Below, one piece after another: positions 1 through 7,019 of a stretch of 64,000 bases of DNA (position 1 is the stretch's first letter; each line of letters opens with the position of its first letter). Source of the stretch: WRDF01 sp031552235 (GTDB lineage: Bacteria > Bacteroidota > Bacteroidia > Bacteroidales > Rikenellaceae); contig JAVBMR010000006.1 in NCBI GenBank assembly GCA_031552235.1, forward strand, positions 1 through 64,000, written 5' to 3'. The translations under genes were made by a program, and so were the position numbers. Under the pieces are notes generated by a model, which saw only the letters and a program-made list of their open reading frames with translations, was not told the DNA's origin and did no database searches.

Positions 1-44
1 GCCGATGGTACTGCATTCGTGTGGGAGAGTAGGTTGCCGCCTTC
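1..44 (+). rRNA. rrf: 5S ribosomal RNA, 3' end only
   Basis: The first bases match the conserved 3' part of bacterial 5S rRNA: GCCGATGGTACTGC, then GTGGGAGAGTAGG and TGCCGCC. The 5' part lies outside the window. A terminator hairpin follows at once, so this is the last gene of an rRNA operon read on the plus strand. The exact 3' end is uncertain by a few bases. Confidence 0.9.
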
Positions 45-47
45 TTC

Positions 48-81
48 AAGGGCCTCATCGAAAGATGGGGCCCTTACTTTT
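48..81 (+). terminator. Intrinsic terminator of the rRNA operon
   Basis: AAGGGCC (48-54) pairs with GGCCCTT (69-75) around a short loop. A T-rich tract ending at about 83 follows. It sits directly behind the 5S gene. Confidence 0.85.
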
Positions 82-515
82 TTGCCAGGCCCCATTACTT
101 TCTCAGCCTGAGCCCATATAAGGCCGTGAGCAATGTCGCTCGCTCGGGGGTCACGGGTTTTTATTTAGGCCCGGCCTCTTCAAGAAATCGGATGACCATT
201 AATTTTTGCGGAATTATCCATTTAAATCTTATTCGGCCGTCGAAGAAGGCCGTCAGGCGCCCCGAGGGGGCAGGGGCGCCTGAACCGCCGCTCGCGGCGG
301 GAGCGGAGAATGCTTGCAGGCGCTGCCACGCAACTGACGCAGGAATGAGCGAAAAGCAAAGCCTGCTTTAGCTCTCCTGAGCGACAAGAAAGAAGACCGA
401 AGGTCAACTATCTGGGGAGGGAAATGAATCGTTTCTTTGATCTGTTAACAAAAGTATGGGAGTTTTAACCTGCCAGCGAAGAAATAGATTATGGCTTCTT
501 AGTCAGGATTGTAAA
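82..515. other. Gene-free stretch with two strong palindromes
   Basis: I see no convincing gene here. CAGGCGCCCC (254-263) pairs perfectly with GGGGCGCCTG (273-282). CCGCCG (285-290) pairs with CGGCGG (295-300). The two adjacent GC-rich hairpins resemble the palindrome-rich repeats found between genes elsewhere in the window, but no second copy of this exact block was found. Short open frames here have no recognisable product. Confidence 0.5.
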
Positions 516-544
516 AATGGCCGGCCCATAACGGGTCGGCCATT
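516..544 (-). terminator. Terminator downstream of the outer-membrane barrel gene
   Basis: AATGGCCG at 516 pairs with CGGCCATT ending at 544 around the loop CCATAACGG. Read on the minus strand, a T-rich run follows. It lies 22 bp past the stop of the gene ending at 566. Confidence 0.75.
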
Positions 545-565
545 ACTTTTGGAGTCTACGTAATT

Positions 566-1084
566 TTAAAAATTGAACCCGAAGCGGCAGGCGAAGTAAT
601 GCAGCTTGGTTTTGATCATTCCATTAAGATCATTACTGTAGAATTCGAATCCCTGATAGTTGTATGCAAATCCAACGAACATGGTTCGGGTAAGGTTTAC
701 ACCGCCCTCAGCCTCGTAGCAAAAGCCTACGTTGTTTATGTCTACGTTATATCCGCAACCGGCTTTGAAACCTCCGTAAACAGACATGTCGGGGGTAAAG
801 TTGGGGGATGTTAAACGTATACCGGTCATAAGTTGCGTCGTGGTATTGCCAAAATCGGACGGATCTACGATTGCTTTGAAATTCAAAACATTCCAACTTG
901 CATATTGGGAAAAATTCCGCATGTAACGTATCCCGGTATCGAAAATAAAGCCGTCGTAGTCTTTAATAACTCCTGCGCCGAGATCTAACCCAATATTGCT
1001 TTTTTTGAAATCGGCTTTCTCTTGTGCGGATATCGACAGTATTGAAAATGAAATTAAAAGCAGTGTAAATAAAATGCGTTTCAT
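566..1084 (-). CDS. Outer-membrane beta-barrel protein (porin-like)
   Basis: A 172-residue protein with a clear signal peptide (MKRILFTLLLISFSILSISA, then QE). The rest alternates polar and hydrophobic residues with many Gly and aromatics and ends in GFNF; a terminal Phe is typical of outer-membrane barrels. I took the internal ATG at 1084 because the eight upstream residues would lengthen the signal peptide unnaturally. It is probably a small 8-strand barrel. The ligand is unknown. It stands alone, with a terminator behind it and a candidate structured RNA upstream. Confidence 0.75.
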   Translation of the reverse strand: MKRILFTLLLISFSILSISAQEKADFKKSNIGLDLGAGVIKDYDGFIFDTGIRYMRNFSQYASWNVLNFKAIVDPSDFGNTTTQLMTGIRLTSPNFTPDMSVYGGFKAGCGYNVDINNVGFCYEAEGGVNLTRTMFVGFAYNYQGFEFYSNDLNGMIKTKLHYFACRFGFNF

Positions 1085-1092
1085 AAGTTTGG

Positions 1093-1125
1093 TTTGAAAA
1101 ATTGTCAATTAAATTGTTTAGTTTG
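1093..1125 (+). promoter_or_regulatory. Candidate promoter for the 6S-like RNA
   Basis: TTTG (1093-1096), a 21-bp spacer, then TTAGTTTG (1118-1125), which matches TAnnTTTG at 7 of 8 bases. Transcription would begin about 1130, just ahead of the closing stem of the structured RNA. A perfect TATATTTG also faces the other way at 1419-1426, so the strand is not settled. Confidence 0.4.
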
Positions 1126-1350
1126 GGCACCGCATAGCGGCAGGCACATAAAAAACGTGGGACAATACCTTTATCTGCCTACTGAGGTCTTAGGAAACCC
1201 ATGCTGCCAAATAAATGAGTAAAGCCCACGTGTGATAACGTGAGCGTTTACGCTTTACTCATGGCAGCTTTGAAAGTTCCTAAGTTTCAGTAAGCCGAGT
1301 TAAAGCTAACGCTTTTTATGTATGACGTCCGCGGAAATCTCTCCCGGACG
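1126..1350 (+). ncRNA. Structured RNA, 6S RNA-like architecture
   Basis: The non-coding sequence folds like 6S RNA. A closing stem pairs ACATAAAAA (1146-1154) with TTTTTATGT (1313-1321). A large internal bubble follows (1155-1179 opposite 1293-1312). A long apical stem spans 1180-1292: TACTGA/TCAGTA, CTTAGGAA/TTCCTAAG, GCTGCC/GGCAGC, an 11-bp ATGAGTAAAGC/GCTTTACTCAT, and CACG/CGTG. The length of about 200 nt also suits 6S RNA, which traps RNA polymerase by mimicking an open promoter. The pairings are seen directly; the 6S identity and the strand are inference. It could instead be another Bacteroidales RNA family. Confidence 0.5.
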
Positions 1351-1456
1351 GTTTGGTTAAAATTGGGTAAGGTTTCTGCTATTTATCCATAGGCATGCGG
1401 TTTTTGGAGTGTTTAGAACAAATATACAAAAAAACCTTTCAATAACAGTTCCAAGG

Positions 1457-2194
1457 TCATTTTTTGTCCGGACTTCCCGATATGGGGTTTGTCCTGCATT
1501 TCTTCCCCACCCCTTTCAATATATCGTTCAGCATGTCGATCTGGATCTTTTGGATCTCGATAAGCTCCTGTTGCTGGTACATCATAAGGTGGTCGAGTTT
1601 CTCGTGCAGCCCCCGCACTTCGATTTCGGATTTGAGGTTTACCATGTAGTCCTCTCGCGAGCGCTCCCTGTCTTTGGCGTCCTGGCGGTTCTGGCTCATC
1701 ATGATGACAGGCGCCTGCAAGGCGGCCAGGCACGACAAAATGAGGTTCAGGAGGATGAACGGATGAGGATCGAACCCCTTGTTCAGCAGCAGGAACGCAT
1801 TGATGGTTATCCAGCCCAGGAGAAAGCAGATGAAGATTATTATGAACCGCCAGCTGCCGCCGAAACTCGCGACCTTGTCGGCGACCATGCCCCCGAAAGT
1901 GTTTTTGTATATGGTTTCGCTGAGGTTGTCCGAGATTATGGAGTTGCGACTTATCGCGTCGATCACCTGCTTGTCCAGTTTCGACAGGTGTCCGACGGAT
2001 TTGGCCAAATAACTCGATATGTATTGTTCGCGGTAAGAGCTTAGCTCACTTATGGATATGTATTTGGTGTGGTCGAAATCCGGATGCTCCTTGCGTATCA
2101 GTTCCATGATGGTATACCGGATGGATTCGCCGAAAACTTTTTGGGATATGGGATATTTTTTGCCTGAAATATCGCTGATAAATGTTTTATTCAT
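1457..2194 (-). CDS. DUF1003 family inner-membrane protein
   Basis: A 245-residue protein. The N-terminal half is soluble (FGESIRYTIMELI). Residues around 118-172 hold two membrane helices (FIIIFICFLLGWITINAFLL and a second one) separated by FDPHPFILLNLILSC, and then APVIMMSQNRQDAKDRER, the typical DUF1003 signature. A basic coiled-coil-like tail follows. The function of DUF1003 is unknown. ATG 2194 was chosen because upstream residues run into the divergent intergenic region. A Nim-like gene starts 87 bp away on the other strand. Confidence 0.85.
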   Translation of the reverse strand: MNKTFISDISGKKYPISQKVFGESIRYTIMELIRKEHPDFDHTKYISISELSSYREQYISSYLAKSVGHLSKLDKQVIDAISRNSIISDNLSETIYKNTFGGMVADKVASFGGSWRFIIIFICFLLGWITINAFLLLNKGFDPHPFILLNLILSCLAALQAPVIMMSQNRQDAKDRERSREDYMVNLKSEIEVRGLHEKLDHLMMYQQQELIEIQKIQIDMLNDILKGVGKKCRTNPISGSPDKK

Positions 2195-2281
2195 AACTTT
2201 AACACTATGGTTTATCCTTGCTCCATTGCAAAATCCAAGCCATCGCGGGGATATCGGGCAATGGATTAAAATATGTGAACG

Positions 2282-2779
2282 ATGAAATACGATAATTCGA
2301 GTGTACGGCGGCAGGACCGCCTGTTGGACGAACCGCGGGCGATGGAATTGCTCCGGGAGGGTGAATACGGATTCCTGGCCTTTGCCGGACCGGTAGAACA
2401 GGGCGGTTACGGCGTGCCTTTCAGCTATGTGTTTGACGGGGATTGCCTGTGGTTTCACTGTGCTCCCGAGGGGGAGAAACTCAGGAGGATAGGATATTCG
2501 GGCAAGGCTTCTTTCTGTATGGTGGGCCGGACGCAGGTGCAGCCGGACAAATTCACGACTCTGTACGAGAGCGTAATGGTTTTCGGAGATATCGAGGTTG
2601 TCGAAGATGAAGGCCTTAAACGCGAGGCTTTGGCGCTGTTGGTCGCGAAATATTCGCCGGATTATGCGGAAACGGGGGCGAAATATGCCCGAAATTCGCT
2701 TCCCCGGACGGCCGTGCTACGCATGAAGATAGACCGCATCAGCGGGAAAGCCAAGAAAATGGCCGGGCAACCTTTGTAA
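2282..2779 (+). CDS. Nim-like flavoprotein of the pyridoxamine-5'-phosphate oxidase fold
   Basis: A 165-residue protein of the Pyridox_ox_2 split-barrel type. Features include the N-terminal RRQDRLLDEPRAMELL helix, the strand EYGFLAFA, PFSYVFDGDCLWFHCAPEGEK and FCMVGRTQV, and the C-terminal AVLRMKIDRISGKAKK. The family binds FMN and includes the Nim 5-nitroimidazole reductases that confer metronidazole resistance in Bacteroides. Most chromosomal relatives have no proven role in resistance. It is monocistronic and divergent from the DUF1003 gene. Confidence 0.8.
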   Translation: MKYDNSSVRRQDRLLDEPRAMELLREGEYGFLAFAGPVEQGGYGVPFSYVFDGDCLWFHCAPEGEKLRRIGYSGKASFCMVGRTQVQPDKFTTLYESVMVFGDIEVVEDEGLKREALALLVAKYSPDYAETGAKYARNSLPRTAVLRMKIDRISGKAKKMAGQPL

Positions 2780-2913
2780 CGGGAGCCTTTTTCGGCGACA
2801 CCACGACTGCCAGTCAGGCCTTTCGTCGTCCACAGCCCCTCGACCGTTGCCACTATGGGCTTCCGTTGTAATGTGATTCCTCCCCGGCAATGGAAGGCGA
2901 GCTTTGCAGAATG

Positions 2914-3708
2914 CTACTCCTCCGACCAGAATAACGGTCCCAGTTCTTTTACCTGCCGGTGGTTGGTCATGTCGACCTGCACAGGGACTATGGATACGAA
3001 ATTGTTGGCGAGGGCCCATTCGTCGGTGTCGGTGGCCTCGGGTTCGGTGTTGTAAAAATCGCCGGTAAGCCAGAAATAGTCCTTGCCGCGCGGGTCCTGC
3101 CTGCTTACGAACTCCTCGCGCCAAAAGCCATGGTTCTGCCGGCAGACCATGATCCCCTTGATCTCATCCTTGGGTACGGCCGGGATATTAACGTTCAGGC
3201 ACAGCGGAGCCGCAATATCGCCGTTCATTACCTTGTCGATTATCTGGCGCGCGTAATCTATGGCCGCAGTGAAATCTGCGTCGGCATGGGGATCGAGGAG
3301 GGAAAACCCGATGGACGGTACGTTGTAGAAACTCGCTTCTATGGCCGCGCCCATTGTTCCGGAGTAGAGTATGCTGATGGCCGAGTTCGAGCCGTGGTTT
3401 ATACCGGATATGGTGAGGTCGGGCAGGCGCCCGGCCAGCAGGTGGTCGTAGGCCATTTTGACGCAATCGACAGGCGTGCCGCTGCACGCATATATCTCAA
3501 GGCCGGGTTCCTTGCGGACTGGCCGCAGGTAAAGGGGCGAGTACATGGTGATGGCGTGGGCCATGCCCGAGTGGGGTCTTTCGGGGGCGATCACCACGAC
3601 ATGGCCCAGTTCGCGTACCGACTCTATAATGCAGTTCAGCCCTTTGGCGTCGACCCCATCGTCGTTCGTGAGGAATATAAGCGGCGTTTCGTTCTTTGCG
3701 TTTTTCAT
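2914..3708 (-). CDS. surE: 5'/3'-nucleotidase SurE
   Basis: A 264-residue SurE that removes phosphate from nucleoside 5'- or 3'-monophosphates. The metal-binding motif FLTNDDGVDAKGL lies near residues 12-24, followed by VVVIAPERPHSGMAHAIT, the substrate loop GTPVDCVKMA and the signature SGINHGSN. The length is normal for the family. A TAnnTTTG box ends 5 bp ahead of the ATG, so the mRNA would be leaderless or nearly so. The ATG at 3708 is the only sensible start, since the motif begins 12 residues in. Confidence 0.96.
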   Translation of the reverse strand: MKNAKNETPLIFLTNDDGVDAKGLNCIIESVRELGHVVVIAPERPHSGMAHAITMYSPLYLRPVRKEPGLEIYACSGTPVDCVKMAYDHLLAGRLPDLTISGINHGSNSAISILYSGTMGAAIEASFYNVPSIGFSLLDPHADADFTAAIDYARQIIDKVMNGDIAAPLCLNVNIPAVPKDEIKGIMVCRQNHGFWREEFVSRQDPRGKDYFWLTGDFYNTEPEATDTDEWALANNFVSIVPVQVDMTNHRQVKELGPLFWSEE

Positions 3709-3713
3709 AGATG

Positions 3714-3721
3714 CAAAGATA
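3714..3721 (-). promoter_or_regulatory. -7 promoter box of surE
   Basis: On the minus strand this reads TATCTTTG, a perfect TAnnTTTG box. Only five bases separate it from the surE ATG, which implies a leader of about 0-2 nt. No good -33 TTTG is visible. Confidence 0.55.
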
Positions 3722-3750
3722 ATTATTTTATGCGCGTTTTTTTAGTTCTT

Positions 3751-3953
3751 CTTCGTTACTTTTTGGCGAACAAAAAGTAACCAAAAATTCGCCGCCCGTC
3801 ACCGTCGCCTAAGTTTCTATCGCAAGCTTCCCTCACTACACGGTAGTTTCGGGTGATCTTGCTTCGAAACTTTTAACGGCTTCGCTGAAGAGGGCGAATT
3901 TCATATTTTCTGTTGTTGGATTCCAATATCGAATATCTCGGCTTATTTTAGTC
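3751..3953. repeat. Dispersed intergenic repeat, family B copy 1
   Basis: The 340-bp gap between surE and the next gene holds a palindrome (GTTACTTTTTG at 3753 facing CAAAAAGTAAC at 3771). Then comes a block sharing CGCCGCCCG, CTTCCCTC, TTTCGGGTG and GCTTCG in the same order with 32978-33118. The segment ends with ATATCTCGGCTTATTTTAGT (3933-3952), which recurs at 31762 and, inverted, at 55798. No gene is seen. Confidence 0.6.
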
Positions 3954-3999
3954 ATGCTTGGTGCGGTCACAAAAAACAAGCTGCAACTATGTAAAAAGA

Positions 4000-4025
4000 G
4001 AAAGCCGCCCGATTGGGCGGCTTTC
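4000..4025 (-). terminator. Terminator of the outer-membrane protein gene
   Basis: GAAAGCCGCCC (4000-4010) pairs with GGGCGGCTTTC (4015-4025). On the minus strand a TCTTTTT run follows. It lies 23 bp past the stop at 4048. Confidence 0.85.
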
Positions 4026-4047
4026 AGTATCTTAGGATAGGTTATCC

Positions 4048-4656
4048 TTAGAATTTCACGATGAAACCGAGTTCGATACCGCCAGTGAGGTCAGCACCGT
4101 CAGCGTTTACGCCAAAGCCAACGCTTGTGCCGTTAACTGAGTCGCCACCGTCGGGTTTAACGCTTGTGAAGTCAGCGTTAAGAGCAGCGAAGTTGAAACG
4201 GCTTTCGAGCATTACGTTGCAAGTAAGGTCGAACTGAACAACCGGAACGATGTAAAGACCGAAGTTGTTGAATTTCACGTCTTCGTCTTTGAGATCCAAT
4301 GATTCATAAGCAAGACCGCCTTCGAATGCGAGAGAGAAGCGGCCGAGCTGCCACGGAGTGTAGCGAGCGAAAGCGCGAGCTGCGAGGCCCTGTGCTTCAC
4401 CGGTACCGTTCAAACCATGGAAATCAAGGCTAGATACGTCAGAGATAGAAGCGTAGCCGAGCTGAACACCAGCAGCCCAGTTTTCGTTGAAGATGTAACC
4501 TACTTTAGGCATAATGCTAAAGTTAGTTGTAGTTTCGTCACCATAAAGGTCACCCGATGTGCTGTTTACACCTACGTTACCCCCAACAAACCACTGTGCG
4601 TTTGCGAAAGAAACTGCAGCAACCATCATAGCTGCAGAGAGAAGAATCTTTTTCAT
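4048..4656 (-). CDS. Outer-membrane beta-barrel protein, OmpW/porin-like
   Basis: A 202-residue protein with signal peptide MKKILLSAAMMVAAVSFANA, then QWFVGGNVGVNS. Amphipathic strands follow, including MPKVGYIFNENWAAGVQLGYA, FARYTPWQLGRFSLAFEGGLAYE and the end GIELGFIVKF with a terminal Phe. This fits an eight-strand outer-membrane barrel. Codons such as GTA, GAA and AAA appear more often than in neighbouring genes, suggesting high expression. ATG 4656 is preferred to 4662 because it gives a standard signal peptide. It is monocistronic with its own terminator. The ligand is unknown. Confidence 0.82.
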   Translation of the reverse strand: MKKILLSAAMMVAAVSFANAQWFVGGNVGVNSTSGDLYGDETTTNFSIMPKVGYIFNENWAAGVQLGYASISDVSSLDFHGLNGTGEAQGLAARAFARYTPWQLGRFSLAFEGGLAYESLDLKDEDVKFNNFGLYIVPVVQFDLTCNVMLESRFNFAALNADFTSVKPDGGDSVNGTSVGFGVNADGADLTGGIELGFIVKF

Positions 4657-4844
4657 AATCATTTACTTGTTTAAGTTAAAAAAAAATTAAGAACTGTCTG
4701 TTTTATACCAAGTTACGCCGTATTTAATGCTGTCGGACGGCATATTTGATGGCGCTAAGATATCCTAAAATTTTTAACTAACAAAATATTCCTCGTTTTC
4801 CAGGCATTTTTTTATCAACATTTTTTCTTTTCAAAAATATGTCT

Positions 4845-4852
4845 TACATTTG
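4845..4852 (+). promoter_or_regulatory. -7 promoter box of rplS
   Basis: TACATTTG is a perfect TAnnTTTG box and places the start of transcription near 4857. The roughly 70-nt leader contains TTGCC (4873-4877) able to pair with GGCAA (4893-4897), a possible ribosomal-protein leader. No sharp -33 TTTG is seen. Confidence 0.6.
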
Positions 4853-4930
4853 TTCCCTCGCGTGAAGAACCGCTTGCCAGGACACAGGAGCCGGCAATGT
4901 TCAGCGCATAATTCAAACATTTTCAGAAAA

Positions 4931-5299
4931 ATGGACAACTTAATCAAAATCGCGCAGGAGTCGATGTGGACTAAAAAAGAGGTCCCGGCTTTCAAAAGCG
5001 GCGATACTATCACGGTATCTTACAAAATCATCGAAGGCAACAAGGAGCGTATCCAGAGCTTCCGCGGCGTCGTGATCCAGATCAAAGGCTCGGGGATGAC
5101 CAAAATGTTCACGATCCGCAAAATCTCGAACGGCGTAGGCGTGGAGCGCATATTCCCGCTCTACTCTCCGCACATCGATTCTATCGAACTCAACAAATCG
5201 GGTGTGGTTCGCAGGAAGAGGATATACTACCTGCGCGACCTTACAGGTAAAAAAGCGCGCATCAAGGAAAAGCGCATGCCTGTTGCGTCGAAAGAATAA
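4931..5299 (+). CDS. rplS: 50S ribosomal protein L19
   Basis: A 122-residue L19, which sits at the 30S-50S interface. Recognisable family stretches are FKSGDTITVSYKIIEGNKER, QSFRGVVIQIKGSG, MFTIRKISNGVGVERIFPLY and the basic RRKRIYYLRDLTGKKARIKEK near the C-terminus. ATG 4931 was chosen because MDNLIKIAQESM is the normal L19 start and the promoter lies at 4845. It is monocistronic with a terminator 43 bp downstream. Confidence 0.97.
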   Translation: MDNLIKIAQESMWTKKEVPAFKSGDTITVSYKIIEGNKERIQSFRGVVIQIKGSGMTKMFTIRKISNGVGVERIFPLYSPHIDSIELNKSGVVRRKRIYYLRDLTGKKARIKEKRMPVASKE

Positions 5300-5342
5300 G
5301 GAATTGTTTTTGCTTCCGGCAATCGGGGCATACCTTATATAT

Positions 5343-5376
5343 AAAGGGGGAACGACGGAGGTCGCTCCCCCTTTTG
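5343..5376 (+). terminator. Terminator of rplS
   Basis: AAAGGGGGAACGAC pairs with GTCGCTCCCCCTTTT around a GGAG loop, an extended stem followed by T residues. Confidence 0.85.
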
Positions 5377-5494
5377 ATTCGGGGCAACGACAAAAAAGCA
5401 CCGGGGCCAGGCGCGCCCGCCGCGAAAAATTGTAATTATTGAGGAAATTTTATAAGGTTTTAACCATTTTTACGTTCTAAGGTAAATAATGTTG

Positions 5495-5524
5495 TTGTTT
5501 TCCAAATGAATTTTCTTACATTTG
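5495..5524 (+). promoter_or_regulatory. Promoter of the surface-structure operon
   Basis: TTG (5495-5497), a 19-bp spacer and a perfect TACATTTG box (5517-5524). Transcription would start near 5529, leaving an untranslated leader of about 225 nt before the first gene. Confidence 0.65.
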
Positions 5525-5528
5525 AAAG

Positions 5529-5756
5529 GTTGCATGAGAAACTACTGAAGAAGAACCCAGTTTTAATCCGGAAAACCTGCCGCCATATGCCAAGAACTGA
5601 ACATGGATCCTGCGTGTCTTTCAGGCCACAGGGAAAATTATGTTGAATTTTTAGGCGGAATTTATTGGATGATGGAAAATTCTGGCTATATTGAAACCAA
5701 ATAGAACATAGTCGAACATAAAATTGAAACTTATAACCTAAATCTACTACACTGAT
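5529..5756 (+). other. Long 5' untranslated leader
   Basis: About 225 bases lie between the predicted transcription start and the ATG at 5757. No open frame with recognisable content is present. I see no riboswitch or long stem by eye. A leader of this length ahead of a surface-structure operon leaves room for RNA-level control, but nothing proves it. Confidence 0.4.
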
Positions 5757-6944
5757 ATGATGCGAAAAACTTTGTGGGCGCTGTCCCTGCTCTTTGTATT
5801 GAGCGGGTGCAACGACGACGGTGGCGAAGAAAGCGGCTCAAGGTACGACAGGATGATCAATACTACGTTTAACATCGAGTACAGCCTGAACTACGACCTG
5901 CCGTCCATAAATTATCCGACAACCTACAACCAGCAGAGCGAGCCTTTGACGGGGATCCCAGAGATACCCGCAGCGGCCCTCATGAGGTTTACCGTCGAAT
6001 TCTGGGAAGAAATGCCCAATGACCCGAACAACCCCGAAGCAGGGGTATGGTACAGGTACTATGGTACCAAACCTTATTATACGACATCCCATTATCCTGT
6101 CGAAGGGCAGGAAGACAGGTATGTATTTTCCGCCGACGCACGCCTGTCGAGAAGCAAGTTCAAAGTGGTCGTATTGGCGGATTATGTCAGGCGCAGCGGC
6201 TATGCCTATTTCAGCCTGGATCCGCAAGTCAGCGGTCTCGCCCCCAACATTTCGCACCTGAGGAGTATATTTGCGGGTACGGCGCAACAGAACACATTGG
6301 GATCTGGCACCATTCCGTTGGCATACGAAGCACTCAGCGGCACCAAAGACCTCGACCTTACAGTATATCCCGACCAGCCTAACGTTTTCATGACGTGCGA
6401 TGTGCCTGTAACACGCGCGTTGGGTAAATTCACGCTGATCGCTACCGATTACGGAGAATATGTGCGCAGCGTTTCCCCCGCGGAATTCGAGGCCACGAAG
6501 AAACCTCTTGAGGTAAAAGTGGAATACAATCTCGCGGTTATAACCGATCCGCAAGATCCTGACGATGGCCTTGCCACCAACGGTTTCCGCGGAGTATACG
6601 ACGCATTGTTGCAGACGTTTACCGGATACGGTCAGGCAGAGATGCAGAAACCGGTACTGGCGATATCTCCCGACGGGGAAGAACTGACCCTTACTTTCGA
6701 CTATGCCTTTGCGGATCTCGAAAATTCTCCTCTCAAGGACGTTGTGGTAACCATTTACGGCCCGATGGATATCGTGCTTCGCAGAGTCATGATTACCGGA
6801 CTTCCGTTGGAACGCAATAAGGAAACTTTCTTACGGGCGCCTTTCCTCTTCAAAGTATGGGAAAACGGCAGCGACGACGCTAACCCCGGCATAACCATTA
6901 TCGATACGTTCGACGATCAGGGTACCCCTGTTGTTGTCCCGTAA
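5757..6944 (+). CDS. Fimbrillin-like lipoprotein (DUF6562-like)
   Basis: A 395-residue exported lipoprotein: MRKTLWALSLLFVLSGC gives a lipobox with Cys near residue 18, followed by Asp/Glu-rich residues typical of surface-exposed Bacteroidetes lipoproteins. The body is beta-rich. The stretch VTRALGKFTLIATD matches LKRPLGRVAVYAKN in the next gene, so the two share a domain. The likely role is part of a cell-surface or fimbria-like structure; DUF6562/fimbrillin relatedness is inferred from pattern alone. It is the first gene of a two-gene operon, with 75 bp to the next start. Confidence 0.6.
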   Translation: MMRKTLWALSLLFVLSGCNDDGGEESGSRYDRMINTTFNIEYSLNYDLPSINYPTTYNQQSEPLTGIPEIPAAALMRFTVEFWEEMPNDPNNPEAGVWYRYYGTKPYYTTSHYPVEGQEDRYVFSADARLSRSKFKVVVLADYVRRSGYAYFSLDPQVSGLAPNISHLRSIFAGTAQQNTLGSGTIPLAYEALSGTKDLDLTVYPDQPNVFMTCDVPVTRALGKFTLIATDYGEYVRSVSPAEFEATKKPLEVKVEYNLAVITDPQDPDDGLATNGFRGVYDALLQTFTGYGQAEMQKPVLAISPDGEELTLTFDYAFADLENSPLKDVVVTIYGPMDIVLRRVMITGLPLERNKETFLRAPFLFKVWENGSDDANPGITIIDTFDDQGTPVVVP

Positions 6945-7019
6945 ATTCACATCCGGGAACGGCAGGCATATATTTAAAGGGCCTTCCGGTTGCCGGTCAA
7001 AATTTGGAAAAATAAAAAA

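Noticed and set aside
126..371. Open frame after the 5S terminator
   Set aside because: It spans GC-rich palindromes and has no protein-like pattern, promoter or relative.
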